Shown here piece by piece: positions 26,369 through 34,340 of a stretch of 64,000 nucleotides of DNA (positions within the stretch are counted from its first letter, which is position 1; every line of letters starts with the position of its first letter). The notes below the pieces were generated by a model. The model saw only the letters and a program-made list of their open reading frames with translations, was not told the origin of the DNA and ran no database searches. The position numbers and the translations under genes were made by a program. Source of the stretch: CBDAQR01 sp965199055 (lineage in GTDB: Bacteria; Pseudomonadota; Gammaproteobacteria; Pseudomonadales; Halieaceae); assembly GCA_965199055.1 (NCBI GenBank), contig CBDAQR010000004.1, positions 620,001-684,000 of the forward strand, read 5' to 3'.

Positions 26369-27418
26369 ATGACAGACGGATTGGTTCTTCTACTGCTGCT
26401 TCTGGCGGGCTGGTTCTGGTGGGAAAAGCGACAGCGGGTCACGCATCCGATGGCTGGCGGTTTGCATGCGGATATCAGCTTGCCGCATGAGCAGGAATAT
26501 GAGCTCTACCACAACGACCTGTCACTGTGTTCCAAGAAGGTTAGGGTCTGCTTGGCCGAACTCGGGCTTGACTATAAAGCGCATCACATCGAGCTTATCG
26601 AGACGGGGTGCTACGAGACCATCAGCCGCCACTTTCTGAAAGTTAATCCTGCGGGGATACTGCCTGTCCTGGTGCACAACGGCCATCCCATCTATGAATC
26701 CCACGACATTATTGATTACATCGCCAGCCAGAATCAGGATGCGGACCAGCCCCTGGTACCGTCCGCCCCAGAGCTGCGCGAGCAGATGGAGGTCTGGAAG
26801 GATCTTGCCTCATTAAAAGGGGAGAATCCGGTAGAGGATCTCTCGACTAGCGCCGCAGCCTGTGTCTCAGTATTGACTGTGCCGCTGTTCGCCGCAGGTA
26901 TTGCTGCCATACCCTATCGCTATATCTTCGAGGGCGTACTGTTCCATCGCATTCGTTTTCGGGCCGTTATGTTTCTCACGCTAAAGGTGGTTGGCTTGGC
27001 AGGTATGCTCAGGCTCGGCAAGATCGATGGCGCCATGCGCGTAGCCAAGAAGCACCTGCACGTTCATCTGGGTGAGTTGGAGCAGCACTTGGCAGACGGC
27101 CGCTCTTGGATCGTGGGAGAGGAGATTTCGCTGGCGGATGTCAGTTGGCTCGTGCTGTTCGAGCGACTATTGGAAGCGGATTGGTACGAGGATTTTCTCG
27201 GTGGACAAGCGTACCCCTCGGTTCAGGCCTATTGGCTGCGTCTGCAACAAAGGCCGTCTTATCACGCGGCAATTGAGTGCTTTCGGCATCCCTTGGTCAC
27301 CGAGGCGACGTACCGTATTCAACGGACCAAACTCGAAGACGCAAGCTTTCGCGAGCAGATGCTCGAGGGCTGCGCACGCATGTTAGACTCTTCTCAACCG
27401 CCAACAGGGAACCGTTGA
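26369..27418 (+). CDS. Membrane-anchored glutathione S-transferase-like protein (GDAP1-like layout)
   Basis: 349 residues from ATG 26369. Residues 4-17 form a hydrophobic anchor (LVLLLLLLAGWFWW). A GST N-terminal domain follows (YELYHNDLSLCSKKVRVCLAELGLDYKAHHIEL, NPAGILPVL, ESHDIIDYIA). A hydrophobic central region then precedes the GST C-terminal helices (SWIVGEEISLADVSWLVLFERLL). Long GSTs with membrane segments resemble eukaryotic GDAP1. An earlier GTG at 26336 would nearly coincide with the predicted transcript start. It precedes TetR by 4 bases and shares its promoter. Detoxification of a hydrophobic electrophile, such as an epoxide, fits the neighbours. Confidence 0.83.
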   Translation: MTDGLVLLLLLLAGWFWWEKRQRVTHPMAGGLHADISLPHEQEYELYHNDLSLCSKKVRVCLAELGLDYKAHHIELIETGCYETISRHFLKVNPAGILPVLVHNGHPIYESHDIIDYIASQNQDADQPLVPSAPELREQMEVWKDLASLKGENPVEDLSTSAAACVSVLTVPLFAAGIAAIPYRYIFEGVLFHRIRFRAVMFLTLKVVGLAGMLRLGKIDGAMRVAKKHLHVHLGELEQHLADGRSWIVGEEISLADVSWLVLFERLLEADWYEDFLGGQAYPSVQAYWLRLQQRPSYHAAIECFRHPLVTEATYRIQRTKLEDASFREQMLEGCARMLDSSQPPTGNR

Positions 27419-27422
27419 AATC

Positions 27423-28058
27423 GTGACAGACGCCGCCACCCAGACAGAAAAACCGAACCGCATGGAACGGCGCCGGCTAGAAACGCGCGGCAAATTGCTT
27501 ACCGCCACGCTCAAACTGGTATTAAAGAAGGGTATCGAAAAGACCACCATGGACGGTATTACCGAAGCGGCGGATCTCGGCAGGCGTACGCTGTATTACC
27601 ACTTCTCCAGTAAGGAGGAGTGCATACTCGCAGCGGTCGCCGGCGAGTACGAAAAGCACGCGGAACTCGCCGAGATAGCGCTGCCTGGGAGTGATGATCC
27701 CGCGTTGGCGGTCGCAACACATAGTCATAGCGTGCTGGCAGGCATATTGGCAGAGCCGATTACCGCTCGCCTGGTGGAGTACCCCAAGCTGCTCGCCGGT
27801 GCCCTGGAGCAGGCGATTGGTCGTTTTGCCCTGCAGGATATTCGTGCGGGTGTTGAACAGGGTCGATTCCAATTGCTCATGAGCGAGCGGGTGCTGGATC
27901 GCCTGCTGGTGTGGTCACTCGTAGGCTTGCTCATCGAGGGCATCGAGGGTGAGGGCGAGATTAAGGCACTTCAGTCTGCCTACGCAGTGATGGTACTCAG
28001 TATTCTTGGTATCCCCAGCGATGAGTCGCGTTTACTGAGCGAACAGGCGGCTCGCTAA
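27423..28058 (+). CDS. TetR-family repressor
   Basis: 211 residues. The N-terminal HTH runs LLTATLKLVLKKGIEKTTMDGITEAADLGRRTLYYHFSSKEECILAAV, the TetR signature. The C-terminal domain is ligand-binding and unrelated to any I recognise. A GTG start lies 4 bases after the GST stop. Palindromes of the same sequence in front of this operon and in front of the TonB receptor suggest it controls the hydrolase-amidohydrolase, GST-TetR and receptor units. The ligand is unknown, presumably the imported compound or a product. Confidence 0.92.
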   Translation: MTDAATQTEKPNRMERRRLETRGKLLTATLKLVLKKGIEKTTMDGITEAADLGRRTLYYHFSSKEECILAAVAGEYEKHAELAEIALPGSDDPALAVATHSHSVLAGILAEPITARLVEYPKLLAGALEQAIGRFALQDIRAGVEQGRFQLLMSERVLDRLLVWSLVGLLIEGIEGEGEIKALQSAYAVMVLSILGIPSDESRLLSEQAAR

Positions 28059-28151
28059 CTCACCACAGCTCGCCTGCCGGCGATCACATTCCTTTCCACA
28101 CGATTTTCGGTGCAACGCAGCCGCCGGGCACTGCCCTTGCCGAAAAACCAC

Positions 28152-28207
28152 TTGACATGCATTCAGAAGCATTTGTACACTTTAAATTAAATATGCACTA
28201 CAGTGCA
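28152..28207 (+). promoter_or_regulatory. Promoter and probable TetR operator of the TonB receptor gene
   Basis: -35 TTGACA (28152-28157), 18-base spacer, -10-like TACACT (28176-28181). The palindrome TGCACT-AC-AGTGCA (28194-28207) lies just after the predicted transcription start. It matches the palindrome at 26312 in 12 of 14 bases. A degenerate copy, TGCATTCAGAAGCA, is at 28158-28171. Confidence 0.7.
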
Positions 28208-28232
28208 AATTATAAAAAGTTACGGTGCCCCG

Positions 28233-30455
28233 ATGAACAGTACACAGCCCATCACTCGGTTTTTCCTCAATAGCTGCATAGTCATATTGCCGCTAGCAAT
28301 CTCGGACATGAGCACAGCGCAGGGCAGGGTGCTGGAAGAGGTGGTGGTGACCGCACAAAAGCGTGAGCAGAGCTTGCAGAATGTGCCCGCGGCGGTTGAG
28401 GCCTTCAGTGCCGAAGCCATTGAAGAGGCCGGGTGGGAAGACCTAAATCGCCTGCAGGAGGCGGTGCCCGCGCTGACCATTGGTGGTGAGAGCAAGGCCC
28501 GGCCTTACGTGACCATACGCGGTGTGGGTACACGAAAATTCAATATCGGCACCGATGGTTCTATCGGCTTGTTCGTTGATGAGATTTATAACGCACGATT
28601 CAGTTCTATCCTCAGCGGCATTATGGACCTGGAGCGGATCGAGGTCCTGAAAGGTCCTCAGGGCACGCTCTATGGACGCAATACCATCGGTGGGGCGATC
28701 AATGTGATCACCCGCCGACCCACCAACGAATTTGAAGGTAGGGTCAAACTCAACGTCGGTAACTATGACTTTTACGAACTCACCGGCACCGTATCCGGCC
28801 CCATCGTCGACAATCGCCTACTCGGTCGCTTGAGCGCTTCGGTGAGCGACGTTGAAGGTGTTTACGAAGACACCGTCAGTGGCAATGACTCCAACCACGA
28901 GGTCAACTCAGCGCGGGGATCGATCGTTTTCCGGCCTGATGATTTTTGGGACTTGACGCTGATCGCCGACTACCATGATATCGATTCCGATGCGTCGCTG
29001 TCCGACGTCGAGCCGGGAGATCCCTTCGGGGTTGTGCTGGTGTCTCCCGCTGATCCGCGTGTTCCGGCCGTGGTGGAAAACGGACAGAAAGACCCTTTTT
29101 CCAACGCTTTCAGCAGCCCGGGCTTTGTGGATCGGGAGGAGTTGCAGCTTTCGCTGAAGGCCAAGCGGAGTGGGGATAACTTTGAATTCACCTCGATCAG
29201 TAGCTACAGCGATGAGGACTACTCCGAGGCAAGAGATTTTGACGCGACCATCCTGACGCCCTGGGCCCACCGGATTGAGCAAAATAGCTCACAGTTCAGT
29301 CAGGAGTTCAGGCTATCCTCTGTGGCAGGCGGCTGGGGCAATTTTGACGAGCGACTCACTTGGGTGGTTGGGGCCTACTACTTCTACGATGATGGGGAGC
29401 GGGAAGACGCTTTTGACAGTACCGCCGACTCCATCCTGTTCCCGGCTTTTCTGGATATTGAGGTTGATACCAACAGTTTCAATCTTGACCTGGAAACCAC
29501 CAGCTACGCGCTGTATGGACAGGCGACCTATGCACTGAGTGATCGCCTCAATCTGACCTTGGGCCTTCGCTATTCGGACGATGAAAAGGAATTCACCTCC
29601 TCCGCCAGTACACTCCACCCCTTGCCGCCGGTCACCGAGTCCTACTCAGTGTCTGACACCATCGAGTTCGACTCAACCGATCCCAAGGTCACTATCGATT
29701 ACCGTGTAGCCGATGAAGTGATGATCTACGCGACCTACAGTACGGGCTACAAGAGCGGCGGGATTCAAACGGTGGTTGGGAACCCAACGGACGCACTTGA
29801 TTCTTACGATGAGGAAGAACTGACCAATATAGAGCTGGGTATCAAGAGTCGATGGTGGGACCAGCGCCTGCAGTTGAACGCGACGTTATTCAATTACGAC
29901 TTCGACAACCAGCAGGTGCAGTCGATTACCCTGGATAACGGGGCGCCGATAGCCACAACACAAAATGCCGCCGAGAGTGAAATGGATGGTGCGGAGTTGG
30001 AAATCCTCGCGCTGCTCGGTGACAGCCTCACTCTGGATTTCAAGTATGCCTGGCTGGATGCGAGCTTTGACGAGTTCAGCAGCGGCGAGGGCGACTACAG
30101 TGGCAATGACATGCCGGGTGCACCGGAACATGCGGTTAGCGCACAACTCACGCACAGAACAGAACTAGACAATGGTGGTGCGCTTACACTGTCTGCGCTG
30201 TACTCCTGGAAAGACGATCAGTACTTCGATTTTGCCAATACCGATCTGGCCTTGCAGAAGGATTATGAAGTAATCAATCTGGGCGCCTGGTGGGATCTGC
30301 CGGACGGCCGCACGCGTATTCGTGTCTACTGCGATAACTGCAGTGACGAAGAATACATGCTCAACTTCACAGCCTGGCCCTCGCTGTTCGGGGGCGGTCT
30401 ACGAAACTGGGATTATGGGCGTCGTTACGGCGCAGAGATTACCTACAATTTCTGA
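28233..30455 (+). CDS. TonB-dependent outer membrane receptor
   Basis: 740 residues. A signal peptide ends near residue 30. The plug domain follows (EEVVVTAQKREQSLQNVPAAVEAFS, then MDLERIEVLKGPQGTLYGRNTIGGAINVITRRP, the canonical plug motif). The barrel ends with ...RRYGAEITYNF, a terminal Phe as expected for outer membrane insertion. Such receptors of marine gammaproteobacteria import sterols, siderophores, oligosaccharides or other bulky compounds; the class here cannot be read. Expression is probably controlled by the upstream TetR through the palindrome at 28194. ATG 28233 is preferred over a GTG at 28203 inside the operator. Confidence 0.95.
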   Translation: MNSTQPITRFFLNSCIVILPLAISDMSTAQGRVLEEVVVTAQKREQSLQNVPAAVEAFSAEAIEEAGWEDLNRLQEAVPALTIGGESKARPYVTIRGVGTRKFNIGTDGSIGLFVDEIYNARFSSILSGIMDLERIEVLKGPQGTLYGRNTIGGAINVITRRPTNEFEGRVKLNVGNYDFYELTGTVSGPIVDNRLLGRLSASVSDVEGVYEDTVSGNDSNHEVNSARGSIVFRPDDFWDLTLIADYHDIDSDASLSDVEPGDPFGVVLVSPADPRVPAVVENGQKDPFSNAFSSPGFVDREELQLSLKAKRSGDNFEFTSISSYSDEDYSEARDFDATILTPWAHRIEQNSSQFSQEFRLSSVAGGWGNFDERLTWVVGAYYFYDDGEREDAFDSTADSILFPAFLDIEVDTNSFNLDLETTSYALYGQATYALSDRLNLTLGLRYSDDEKEFTSSASTLHPLPPVTESYSVSDTIEFDSTDPKVTIDYRVADEVMIYATYSTGYKSGGIQTVVGNPTDALDSYDEEELTNIELGIKSRWWDQRLQLNATLFNYDFDNQQVQSITLDNGAPIATTQNAAESEMDGAELEILALLGDSLTLDFKYAWLDASFDEFSSGEGDYSGNDMPGAPEHAVSAQLTHRTELDNGGALTLSALYSWKDDQYFDFANTDLALQKDYEVINLGAWWDLPDGRTRIRVYCDNCSDEEYMLNFTAWPSLFGGGLRNWDYGRRYGAEITYNF

Positions 30456-30752
30456 TTCGCCACTGGCGAGAGGCGTTATTAGCGAGTCGCTCTAACATAG
30501 AGTTCCGCCAACACCAGGTTGGGTACCCAGCACAGCCAGGCAATGACGGGATAGGCCTGCAGAAAGGGAATGTCGAGAACAACTGATAGCCCCAGATAGA
30601 GCCGGAGTGTGGCGGCGGCGAGGGTCAGAGAGTAGCTGCGAATCATCCATTCACGATGTGCTGTGACTTCTCTGCGTCGAATCATCCCGAAAGCCATCGC
30701 GGTTGTCGCAAGCCAGGCCAGCGCCAAAGCGCCAAAGCCGGTTTGTGACATG

Positions 30753-30756
30753 AGGC
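30753..30756. repeat. Target site duplication, left copy (AGGC)
   Basis: Direct repeat AGGC next to the left end of the IS. The other copy is at 31948-31951. Deleting one copy and the IS restores the DUF2306 frame. Confidence 0.9.
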
Positions 30757-30768
30757 TGTAAATACCCC
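30757..30768 (+). repeat. IS3-family terminal inverted repeat, orfB end
   Basis: TGTAAATACCCC marks the element end downstream of orfB. It pairs with the right-hand end with one mismatch. Confidence 0.85.
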
Positions 30769-30797
30769 AAACAGCTAACCACCCATTCATAGAAAAA

Positions 30798-31577
30798 TTA
30801 AGCCACTTCTCGGTATTGAACGGGTGTCATATCGTTCAATCCATCATGGGGTCGTTCATGGTTATACAACACGATCCAGTCATCCGTGATCTCTCGAACT
30901 TCCTGCAATGTCTCGAACAGATATAAGTCCAATACTTCCTCTCGATACGTGCGATTAAAACGTTCGATAAATCCATTTTGGTAAGGCTTGCCGGGCTTGA
31001 TGAAATCGATCTGAATTCCATGCGCTTGCGCCCATTCAGCCAACGCCCCTGATGTAAATTCAGGGCCATTATCAACCCTGATAATAGCGGGATAGCCTCG
31101 CCAGGCTGCAATACGATCTAATGTATGTATCACTCGCTCCGTAGTAATGCCCGAATTGATATCTATCGCTAACACTTCTCGATTGAAATCATCAACCACA
31201 TTGAACGTGCGAAACCGATGACCGTGACGCAAGGTATCGCTCATAAAATCCATCGACCAACAGATATTGGCTGATCTAGGAACGCGCAATGGCAACGGAT
31301 TCCTATTCGGTATCCTGCGTTTTACTTTACGCCGTATATTCAGTTTTAACTCCATATAAACACGGTAAATCCGTTTGTGATTCCAACGTTTACCCAACGC
31401 TCTGAGCCGCTTACACAGCTTTGGAAAACCCCAGCGAGGGTGCTTCTCAACCAAGGCCAGCAACGCATCAATCAGCTCACTATCATCTACTCGCTTGGGC
31501 GTGTAGTAATACGCCGTGCGACTTAGCGCGGCTGCACCACAGGCCGCTCGAATGCTGACAGGGTAATCCTTGCGCAA
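30798..31577 (-). CDS. IS3-family transposase OrfB (DDE integrase)
   Basis: 259 residues as a separate frame; normally made as an OrfAB fusion by -1 frameshifting. The fusion region reads ALGPVHRRQWVDRLRKDYPVS. An HTH_21-like N-terminal region precedes the rve integrase core. Catalytic acids: Asp in ICWSMDFMSD, Asp in RVDNGPEF, and Glu in GFIERFNRTYREE, which completes the DDE triad. All three are present, so the enzyme looks functional. Confidence 0.95.
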   Translation of the reverse strand: MRKDYPVSIRAACGAAALSRTAYYYTPKRVDDSELIDALLALVEKHPRWGFPKLCKRLRALGKRWNHKRIYRVYMELKLNIRRKVKRRIPNRNPLPLRVPRSANICWSMDFMSDTLRHGHRFRTFNVVDDFNREVLAIDINSGITTERVIHTLDRIAAWRGYPAIIRVDNGPEFTSGALAEWAQAHGIQIDFIKPGKPYQNGFIERFNRTYREEVLDLYLFETLQEVREITDDWIVLYNHERPHDGLNDMTPVQYREVA

Positions 31578-31609
31578 ACGATCAACCCACTGCCGACGAT
31601 GGACTGGCC

Positions 31610-31873
31610 CTAAAGCTTTTTTATGATCTCTTCCTGCATCTGACTCTTCAGGCTGAGATCGGCATACATCTGCTTGAGCTTGCGGTTCTCTTCTTCAAGT
31701 TCCTTGAGCCGCCGTACATCGGAGGCTTCCATTCCACCGTACTTAGAGCGCCACTTGTAAAAGGTGCTGAGTCCAATGCCATGCTCTCGACATATGTCCG
31801 GAACCGGCACTCCGCTTTCTGCTTGTTTGAGAAACGCCACAATCTGCGTTTCGCTGAACTTCGATTTGCGCAT
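31610..31873 (-). CDS. IS3-family transposase OrfA
   Basis: 87 residues. A helix-turn-helix (KFSETQIVAFLKQAESGVPVPDICREHGIGLSTFYKWRSKYGG) recognises the element ends. A leucine-zipper-like helix (RRLKELEEENRKLKQMYADL) follows for multimerisation. It ends at TAG 31610, just after the slippery A6G that allows OrfAB production. Confidence 0.95.
   Translation of the reverse strand: MRKSKFSETQIVAFLKQAESGVPVPDICREHGIGLSTFYKWRSKYGGMEASDVRRLKELEEENRKLKQMYADLSLKSQMQEEIIKKL
31616..31622 (-). other. Programmed -1 frameshift site (A AAA AAG)
   Basis: The minus strand reads AAAAAAG six bases before the start of the orfA stop triplet (counting the intervening CTT). A -1 slip joins OrfA to the orfB frame, which reads ALGPVHRRQWVDRLRKDYP without a stop. 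This is the standard IS3-family arrangement. Confidence 0.85.
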
Positions 31874-31935
31874 ATGTAAAAACTCCTATCACGTTAGTTT
31901 ATAGAAATTTCTACGTATGAGTGGCGCTATTTTAC

Positions 31936-31947
31936 GGGGTACTTACA
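31936..31947 (+). repeat. IS3-family terminal inverted repeat, orfA end
   Basis: GGGGTACTTACA, the outer end upstream of orfA, inverted relative to 30757-30768. AGGC target copy follows at 31948-31951. Confidence 0.85.
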
Positions 31948-31951
31948 AGGC
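31948..31951. repeat. Target site duplication, right copy (AGGC)
   Basis: Second copy of the 4-base AGGC duplication created by IS insertion. Confidence 0.9.
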
Positions 31952-32254
31952 CGCCGGTCGCATTCTGCGCCAGTAACAATCCAGCGCAGCCACTTATCGC
32001 AATAGATACTACGTACACGCGGCCCAGTTGCCTGTGCAGTGACAGGTTGCGCTGTCTCAGTGCTGTATTGAACTGCAGTGCTCCGCTCAGAATCGCCACC
32101 GCACCAAAGCCGATGTGCAGGTAGGTGGGGGCGGGGGAGGCCGCCAGGATGTTCTCCACAAACGCCGGTCTCAGGTCGGCAACGACGATGACGACGGCAG
32201 CGTAAACAGCGACGGCCAGTGCCGAGAGCGCCACAAGCGGCCAGGCTAAAGCCT

Positions 32255-34180
32255 TTATCGGCACGAAAACTGTCCCCCCGCTCCATCAGTGCCTGGGTAT
32301 GGCTGGCACTTATCGGGCCAGCCGTATTTTTGCCAGCTAGTCACCAGCCCGAGTCTTTGCGCGAATTCTGGAAACCCAGGGTGCTGGCGCAAATTTTTAC
32401 CAATCTCCAGGTCGCTCCAGATACCTGCGAGGCCGCCCGCGTTGAGCGGATAGGGTTTGTCGAGATAGACCTGCATAAACCGCTCTGGTTGATCAATCCA
32501 CAGATAGGTGTGGAGGAGATAGGTGCTGGCATGGGCGGACGGTTGGTTTAGGTAGTTATCCAGCGCGGCAAGTGTCTTGCGCTTCATCGTTGAGTCGTTG
32601 CCGTATTGGGCGCGGCCGAGTTGTTCCCAGGTCACGCTTCTGTCCAATAATGGCTGATACCGGCTTCGGAAGGTGGGAGGGAGTGCATTCCAGCAGGTCT
32701 CTGCCGCTTGCGGCTCTTCAGTGATCATGAAATTGACGCAGGGCTGCACCATGCTGGGCACGAATCCAAGATCAAAGCTGCGTTGAAAGGAGGAGGCCGC
32801 CACGCTCAATTGTCCCGATGCCCTCTGTGCCACCCCAAGATTGAGCAGCCCTACGGCGTCCGTGGGGTCCCAACGCAGCGCGTCTCGCATCAGTTCTGCG
32901 CCCGCCTTACTCTGGCCAGCTACGAGCCGTGCATATCCTCGTCGATGTGCGATCAATGGGTCTCTGGGATTCAACTGGTAGGCTTTTTCATGGGCATTGA
33001 GGGAAGCGGCGAAATCCAGGTCGTAGTCCAGAAGAATAGAACGGGTGTAGTGCGCCATAGCGAGTTCGGGGTGGAGCGTTAGCGCTGTATCCACCGCTTC
33101 TCTGGCAGCGTCGATTTGTGCAGGTATTTCCGCCTCACTCACCGTCAGCGTCAAATAGATATGTGCCTGGCCAAGCCAGGCCCAGGCCGCCGCAAATCTG
33201 GGGTCCAGTGTCACCGCCCGCTGCAGTAACTCGCTGGCCTTGAGCTTGTTGCGATGCCCGAATTTTCTTACCAGCATCCGCCCCTGCAGGAACAGGTCAT
33301 AGGCTTCGCGATTATTCGTCAGCCGGGGTGGAAAAGGTGTCGACTCTGTCAGGTCCAATACCACGCCCAGGTTGCCTGCAATTTCCCGGGCTATGTCCTC
33401 CTGCAGGCTGAAAATGTTATCCAGGGTGCTGTCGTAGTTCTCGGACCAGATGGTGTAGCCATCGCTGGTTTGCAAGAGTCGCGCGGTGATGCGCACGCGA
33501 TTATCCTGCTGTCTCACCGAGCCGCTCAGTACATGCGAGACGGCAAGGGTCGCGCGTATCTGCGCCAGGTCGGGCTCCTTTTCATCAAAACTGAAAGAGG
33601 AGTTGCGGCCGCTGACCTGCAGGCCCGGCAATTGCAGTAGGGCGTTGAGAATTTCTTCAGCCAGGCCTTCAGATAGATACTCCTGATCGCCATCAGCGCT
33701 CAGGTCCGAAAAAGGCAACACGGCGATAGAGTTTGCCGGCACGGTCGGTGTAGGTGAGGGAGTCTCTGTGCCGTCGAAAAAGCGGGGCGGCAATGCAGCT
33801 AGGGCAATAACAGCGGCAGCGATTATTGCGTGTTTAAGCCAGCGGGGTTTGGTCGGGCGGTCAGGCCTGACTTCGGCAACGAGTCGGTAGCCCCGTTTGG
33901 GAACGGTCTCGATGAAATCGTGACTGCCGCGGGAATCTCCGAATGCACGTCGCAGCAATGAGATGCCGCGAGACAGGCTTTCGTCACCGCCATAATTTTC
34001 GCTCCAGACAGTGTCCAGGAGCTCCTGTCTGCTCACCATCGCGCCCGCGTTATCCACGAGCATGCGCAGCAATTCCATCACCTTGGGTTCGATGGAGACG
34101 GGTCCATCGCTTCCTTCGATGGTGAGCGTGCCAAAATCGACCCGCTTGCCCCCCACCAGAATGGAATTTCCTTCTCCCAT
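32255..34180 (-). CDS. CadC-like transmembrane winged-helix regulator with TolB-like and TPR domains
   Basis: 641 residues. Residues 1-105 are an OmpR/CadC-type winged helix (EPKVMELLRMLVDNAGAMVSRQELLDTVWS, then ESLSRGISLLRRAFGD and FIETVPKRGYRLVAEV). One transmembrane helix is near 118-134. The outer part starts with a TolB-like domain (NSIAVLPFSDLSADGDQEYLSEGLAEEILNALLQLPGLQV, then HVLSGSVRQQDNRVRITARLL), followed by TPR repeats to the end. It acts as a membrane-embedded one-component regulator; the stimulus is unknown. It is divergent from the GMC operon, its likely target, and translationally overlaps the disrupted DUF2306 gene. Confidence 0.88.
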   Translation of the reverse strand: MGEGNSILVGGKRVDFGTLTIEGSDGPVSIEPKVMELLRMLVDNAGAMVSRQELLDTVWSENYGGDESLSRGISLLRRAFGDSRGSHDFIETVPKRGYRLVAEVRPDRPTKPRWLKHAIIAAAVIALAALPPRFFDGTETPSPTPTVPANSIAVLPFSDLSADGDQEYLSEGLAEEILNALLQLPGLQVSGRNSSFSFDEKEPDLAQIRATLAVSHVLSGSVRQQDNRVRITARLLQTSDGYTIWSENYDSTLDNIFSLQEDIAREIAGNLGVVLDLTESTPFPPRLTNNREAYDLFLQGRMLVRKFGHRNKLKASELLQRAVTLDPRFAAAWAWLGQAHIYLTLTVSEAEIPAQIDAAREAVDTALTLHPELAMAHYTRSILLDYDLDFAASLNAHEKAYQLNPRDPLIAHRRGYARLVAGQSKAGAELMRDALRWDPTDAVGLLNLGVAQRASGQLSVAASSFQRSFDLGFVPSMVQPCVNFMITEEPQAAETCWNALPPTFRSRYQPLLDRSVTWEQLGRAQYGNDSTMKRKTLAALDNYLNQPSAHASTYLLHTYLWIDQPERFMQVYLDKPYPLNAGGLAGIWSDLEIGKNLRQHPGFPEFAQRLGLVTSWQKYGWPDKCQPYPGTDGAGGQFSCR

Positions 34181-34216
34181 GGTGAACAGACGTCCTCTCT
34201 ATAAGTGTTTGTAATA

Positions 34217-34231
34217 ACTAGCATTTCTAGT
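34217..34231. promoter_or_regulatory. Palindrome in the CadC-like/GMC divergent intergenic region
   Basis: ACTAG-CATTT-CTAGT lies between the divergent CadC-like regulator and the GMC operon. Its position suits an operator. No second copy is seen, so the call is weak. Confidence 0.35.
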
Positions 34232-34340
34232 GTCCTAAATTTTCCCTAAGAAATAAATCAGTATTTTTTAAGGACTCCGAATAGCTGAGAGGGTGTTATC
34301 GGGTCATCGAAAACAACAATAAGCAGGTGAAGGGGCAGAT

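Larger units (their letters stand above)
30757..31947 (-). mobile_element. IS3-family insertion sequence
   Basis: A complete 1191-bp element on the minus strand, with imperfect terminal inverted repeats TGTAAATACCCC (30757-30768) and GGGGTACTTACA (31936-31947), 11 of 12 matching. A 4-base direct target duplication AGGC flanks it (30753-30756 and 31948-31951). It carries orfA and orfB with an A6G slippery site between. The intact ends, duplication and open frames indicate a recent insertion that may still be active. Confidence 0.95.
30479..32264 (-). pseudogene. DUF2306 membrane protein, disrupted by an IS3-family element
   Basis: The N-terminal half lies at 31952-32264 (GTG start; ...GFGAVAILSGALQFN, RQRNLSLHRQLGRVYVVSIAIS). 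The C-terminal half lies at 30479-30756 (MSQTGFGALALAWL, IRRREVTAHREWMIRSYSLTLAAATLRLYLG). Removing the IS and one AGGC target copy rejoins them in frame as NATGGL-MSQTGF, giving a 196-residue protein typical of DUF2306. The family has several membrane helices and unknown function. The start overlaps the upstream CadC-like gene by 10 bases, so it was the second gene of that transcript. Confidence 0.9.

Noticed and set aside
30452..30470. Hairpin TCGCC-ACT-GGCGA after the TonB receptor
   Set aside because: Stem of only five pairs and no T run, so not called a terminator.
31901..31912. TAGAAATTTCTA as an IS end repeat
   Set aside because: It is an internal palindrome upstream of orfA. The true ends are set by TGTAA...TTACA repeats and the AGGC duplication.
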